The notes under the pieces were generated by a model. It was not told the origin of the DNA and did not search any database. It saw nothing but the letters and a program-made list of their open reading frames with translations. Source: Candidatus Delongbacteria bacterium (lineage in GTDB: Bacteria; Delongbacteria; UBA4055). From it: DNA of 42,826 bases. The stretch is from NCBI GenBank assembly GCA_027858795.1, contig JAQICF010000096.1:1-42826 (forward strand). The letters run 5' to 3'. Shown piece after piece: positions 40,949 through 42,826 of the stretch. The position numbers and the translations under genes were made by a program. Each line of letters begins with the position of its first letter. Position 1 is the first letter of the stretch.

Positions 40949-42724
40949 TTACGGTGTTGGTTGCATGATTTCTGTAAGTTCACTTTTTGAACCGTTCATA
41001 TAACCATTTGCAAAATTAGCTTTATCAAATTTTAAATTTTTAGTTCTAAAAATTTCATCAGCTTCAGTTACATGTGTAGGTATTGCATTAGAATTACTTT
41101 TTATAAGAACAGTATTATCTTGAGTAACTCTTGAAGTTAATTCTTTTAAAGTTGCATTTCTTCCCATAGAAACTTTAACATCTCCACCACGATTAATAAT
41201 ATCAAAATCATATCCTGGTGCAATTGAATCCATATTACTATATTGCCAAGATGCAAATTCATTGTCTCCTTTAATAACTCGTAACCAAGATGCAGTTGGA
41301 CTTGTAGGTACTTCAGAAAGTAATTCATATTTAATATTTAATGAATCGGATTTCTGGGACGAATGTTTTTTGCGTTTTATTGGGGTCGAATGGAAATCGT
41401 TGTTTGGGGTCGAATGGGAATCGACCCCTACTGGGGTTACGGTAAATGAAAAACCGGCATCATAACCAGTTTGTCTTGCTTCTTCATCTAACCATAAAAC
41501 CATACTATCTCTTTCTGCAGATGTAAATTCACCAGGAACTAAATAAATTCCCAATTTATTACCTTTACTCCATGCTTGACAAATGTTTTTCTTTCGTCCT
41601 TCTGCTAACATTTTATTAGTAAGTTCAGAAATGTCATTTCCCATAGCAACTTGTTCTGCAATTGCAGAATCATACAATGGATGATTTTCTAAATCAGAAA
41701 GTAAAACGAAGTCAATATTTTCTTGGAAATATTTTCCAGTTTGAATTGTATCATTTCTTTGAACTCTATCAGTCATAATTACTCTTGAAATATATGAACC
41801 TTTATCTTCGCCACCAACAACAGTATTCATAAAACCATCTTTAGCGATTGAAATATAAATTGAATCATTAACTGAAATTCTACTAGTAGTATATTCTCCT
41901 AAAACATCAGTCATAGTTGAATCTAAATCTTTAAATGTTCCATTAGCTAATAATTTTTTAACAACAACCTTTGCATTTTCAATTCCTGTTAAATCTTCTA
42001 AAGCTCTAACAGTACCTTGAATTCTTTTTGCATTTTCAATTTTCTTTAAATCGTATTTATTAAAAATATGAGTTCCACTACCTAAAACTCCAGATATAGT
42101 ATCTGTAGTTGCATTCTCAATATTACTTGTATCCCAAGGATTAATTTTTACTTCAAAATTATATGTGAATTTACTATCTTTAGTTTCTTTTTTATCATCT
42201 TTAGTAATTGCAATTTGTTTTTTCCAATTTTTACTTTTAGCAAAACCATTGCCAAAATTTCTCAAAACAAAACTTTCACCATTAACATCAGTTATACTGT
42301 AAAAACCGTTCATTTTAGGAACTTCAACATTTTCTAAACCAGAAAAGTTTTTCTTAAAATCAACTTGACCTGCAACATTGTAATGAGTTACATTTTTAAT
42401 ATTAGGGATATTAAAACCTAAGTTTCCACCTTTAACTTTAAAGTCATAATTTACATTTTCAAATATTGTATCAATTCCAGAAGAATCACAAAAGAAGTTA
42501 AAGTATGCTCCGCCTGAATTTAAAGCTTGAGTTTGAGTTTCAGGAGTTGTTTCAGGATCTAAAGTTCTAACAGTTACATCTGCATCTCTTCCAATTGAAG
42601 TAGTTCCATCTAATCTTGTATCAACATAAATATCAATAGGTTCTTCTACAGCACTAGCTTTAGAAAAAACACCATTACCCAATAAAGTCATAAATATCAG
42701 TGAAAATAATATTGTATTTTTCAT
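40949..42724 (-). CDS. Large secreted protein with carboxypeptidase-regulatory-like domain
   Basis: 591 residues. A signal peptide (about 1-26, ILFSLIFMTLLGNGVFSKASA) sends it across the inner membrane. Residues about 235-320 (IQGTVRALEDLTGIENAKVVVKKL ... DVLGEYTTSRISVNDSIYISIAKDGFMN) have the pattern of a carboxypeptidase-regulatory-like beta sandwich. The other parts are beta-rich and unassigned. Residues about 432-448 (GVDSHSTPN...DFHSTP) are translated REP DNA inserted in frame. No type IX sorting domain is seen at the C-terminus (ends EIMQPTP), which runs up to the BIME-like block, so the original end may be lost. It converges on nothing and may read through to the RAYT. Confidence 0.65.
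   Translation of the reverse strand: MKNTILFSLIFMTLLGNGVFSKASAVEEPIDIYVDTRLDGTTSIGRDADVTVRTLDPETTPETQTQALNSGGAYFNFFCDSSGIDTIFENVNYDFKVKGGNLGFNIPNIKNVTHYNVAGQVDFKKNFSGLENVEVPKMNGFYSITDVNGESFVLRNFGNGFAKSKNWKKQIAITKDDKKETKDSKFTYNFEVKINPWDTSNIENATTDTISGVLGSGTHIFNKYDLKKIENAKRIQGTVRALEDLTGIENAKVVVKKLLANGTFKDLDSTMTDVLGEYTTSRISVNDSIYISIAKDGFMNTVVGGEDKGSYISRVIMTDRVQRNDTIQTGKYFQENIDFVLLSDLENHPLYDSAIAEQVAMGNDISELTNKMLAEGRKKNICQAWSKGNKLGIYLVPGEFTSAERDSMVLWLDEEARQTGYDAGFSFTVTPVGVDSHSTPNNDFHSTPIKRKKHSSQKSDSLNIKYELLSEVPTSPTASWLRVIKGDNEFASWQYSNMDSIAPGYDFDIINRGGDVKVSMGRNATLKELTSRVTQDNTVLIKSNSNAIPTHVTEADEIFRTKNLKFDKANFANGYMNGSKSELTEIMQPTP
41382..41431 (-). repeat. REP copy inside the secreted-protein gene
   Basis: 41406-41431 is, on the minus strand, GTAG, GGGTCGA, loop, TCGACCC. 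41382-41399 is a left-half duplicate (GGGGTCGAATGGAAATCG). Both are in the coding frame. Confidence 0.8.
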
Positions 42725-42808
42725 AATATAAACCCCGATTGTATATTTACTTTATTGTTTCAATGTATCAAAATAATATGAATTATTCAAATGAAAAAAA
42801 AAGAGAAC

Positions 42809-42826
42809 AAGGGGTTTCAACCCCTT
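42809..42826. repeat. CAAGGGG hairpin at the window edge
   Basis: AAGGGGTT, two bases, AACCCCTT, cut by the end of the window. Confidence 0.7.

Overview
The window is AT-rich DNA (roughly two thirds A+T) from a bacterium that looks like an uncultured member of the Fibrobacterota-Chlorobiota-Bacteroidota (FCB) superphylum. The first gene ends in a type IX secretion C-terminal sorting domain of the NYPNPFNP kind used by Cloacimonadota, Delongbacteria, Marinimicrobia and Ignavibacteria. Genes have clear purine-rich ribosome binding sites. Several promoters can be read as TTGNNA, 17 bases, TATATT or TACTTT, which is unlike classical Bacteroidota. I would guess a Delongbacteria- or Cloacimonadota-like lineage, but this is inference from motifs only.

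Layout. 1-9.5 kb is housekeeping: the tail of a secreted protein, a sodium:solute symporter, a double-length ThyX, a TPR protein, a zinc ABC transporter operon (znuA-znuC-znuB, minus strand), a saccharopine-dehydrogenase-like oxidoreductase and a small zinc-knuckle protein. 9.6-18.8 kb is a type I restriction-modification locus, hsdM ... hsdS ... hsdR. Three insertions sit inside it: a truncated DUF1016/YhcG gene buried in palindromic repeats, a GHKL-ATPase/PD-(D/E)XK nuclease gene coupled to hsdS by a 4-base overlap, and an MntA-HepT toxin-antitoxin pair whose antitoxin carries an extra HTH domain. 19.9-23.6 kb is an accessory island of small CxxC proteins and helical or membrane proteins. 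They share a repeated ribosome-binding/stop-codon module, and the island lies directly downstream of glmS. A decayed glmS fragment lies inside the island. 23.6-39.3 kb is mostly core: a 909-residue GlmS with a presequence before its catalytic cysteine, a FemAB/GNAT-like protein, a metallophosphatase with an in-frame UGA, mltG, a small lipoprotein, a pcrA/uvrD-type helicase, RNase Z, pyrE, a 1052-residue ATPase-TPR protein, and murA with Asp in place of the usual catalytic Cys. 39.4-42.8 kb holds a membrane-anchored protein, a REP-associated tyrosine transposase (RAYT) embedded in REP repeats, a 28-base tandem array, and a large secreted protein.

Two things tie the window together. First, almost every intergenic gap carries short imperfect palindromes. 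These fall mainly into two groups with a constant foot and a variable stem: GTAGGG (about 11 copies) and TGTCAT (about 8 copies). GTAG is the type of tetranucleotide that RAYT proteins recognise, and a RAYT gene is present. Copies have landed in frame inside the RAYT gene itself and inside the secreted-protein gene, and one supplies the stop codon of znuA. Second, the gene at 27847-28728 reads through a UGA exactly where I expect a cysteine in a CGCP...GGLA motif. A hairpin follows at the right distance for a bacterial SECIS. It is a candidate new selenoprotein, and I regard it as the most interesting single observation.

No tRNA, rRNA, CRISPR array, integrase or phage structural gene was seen.
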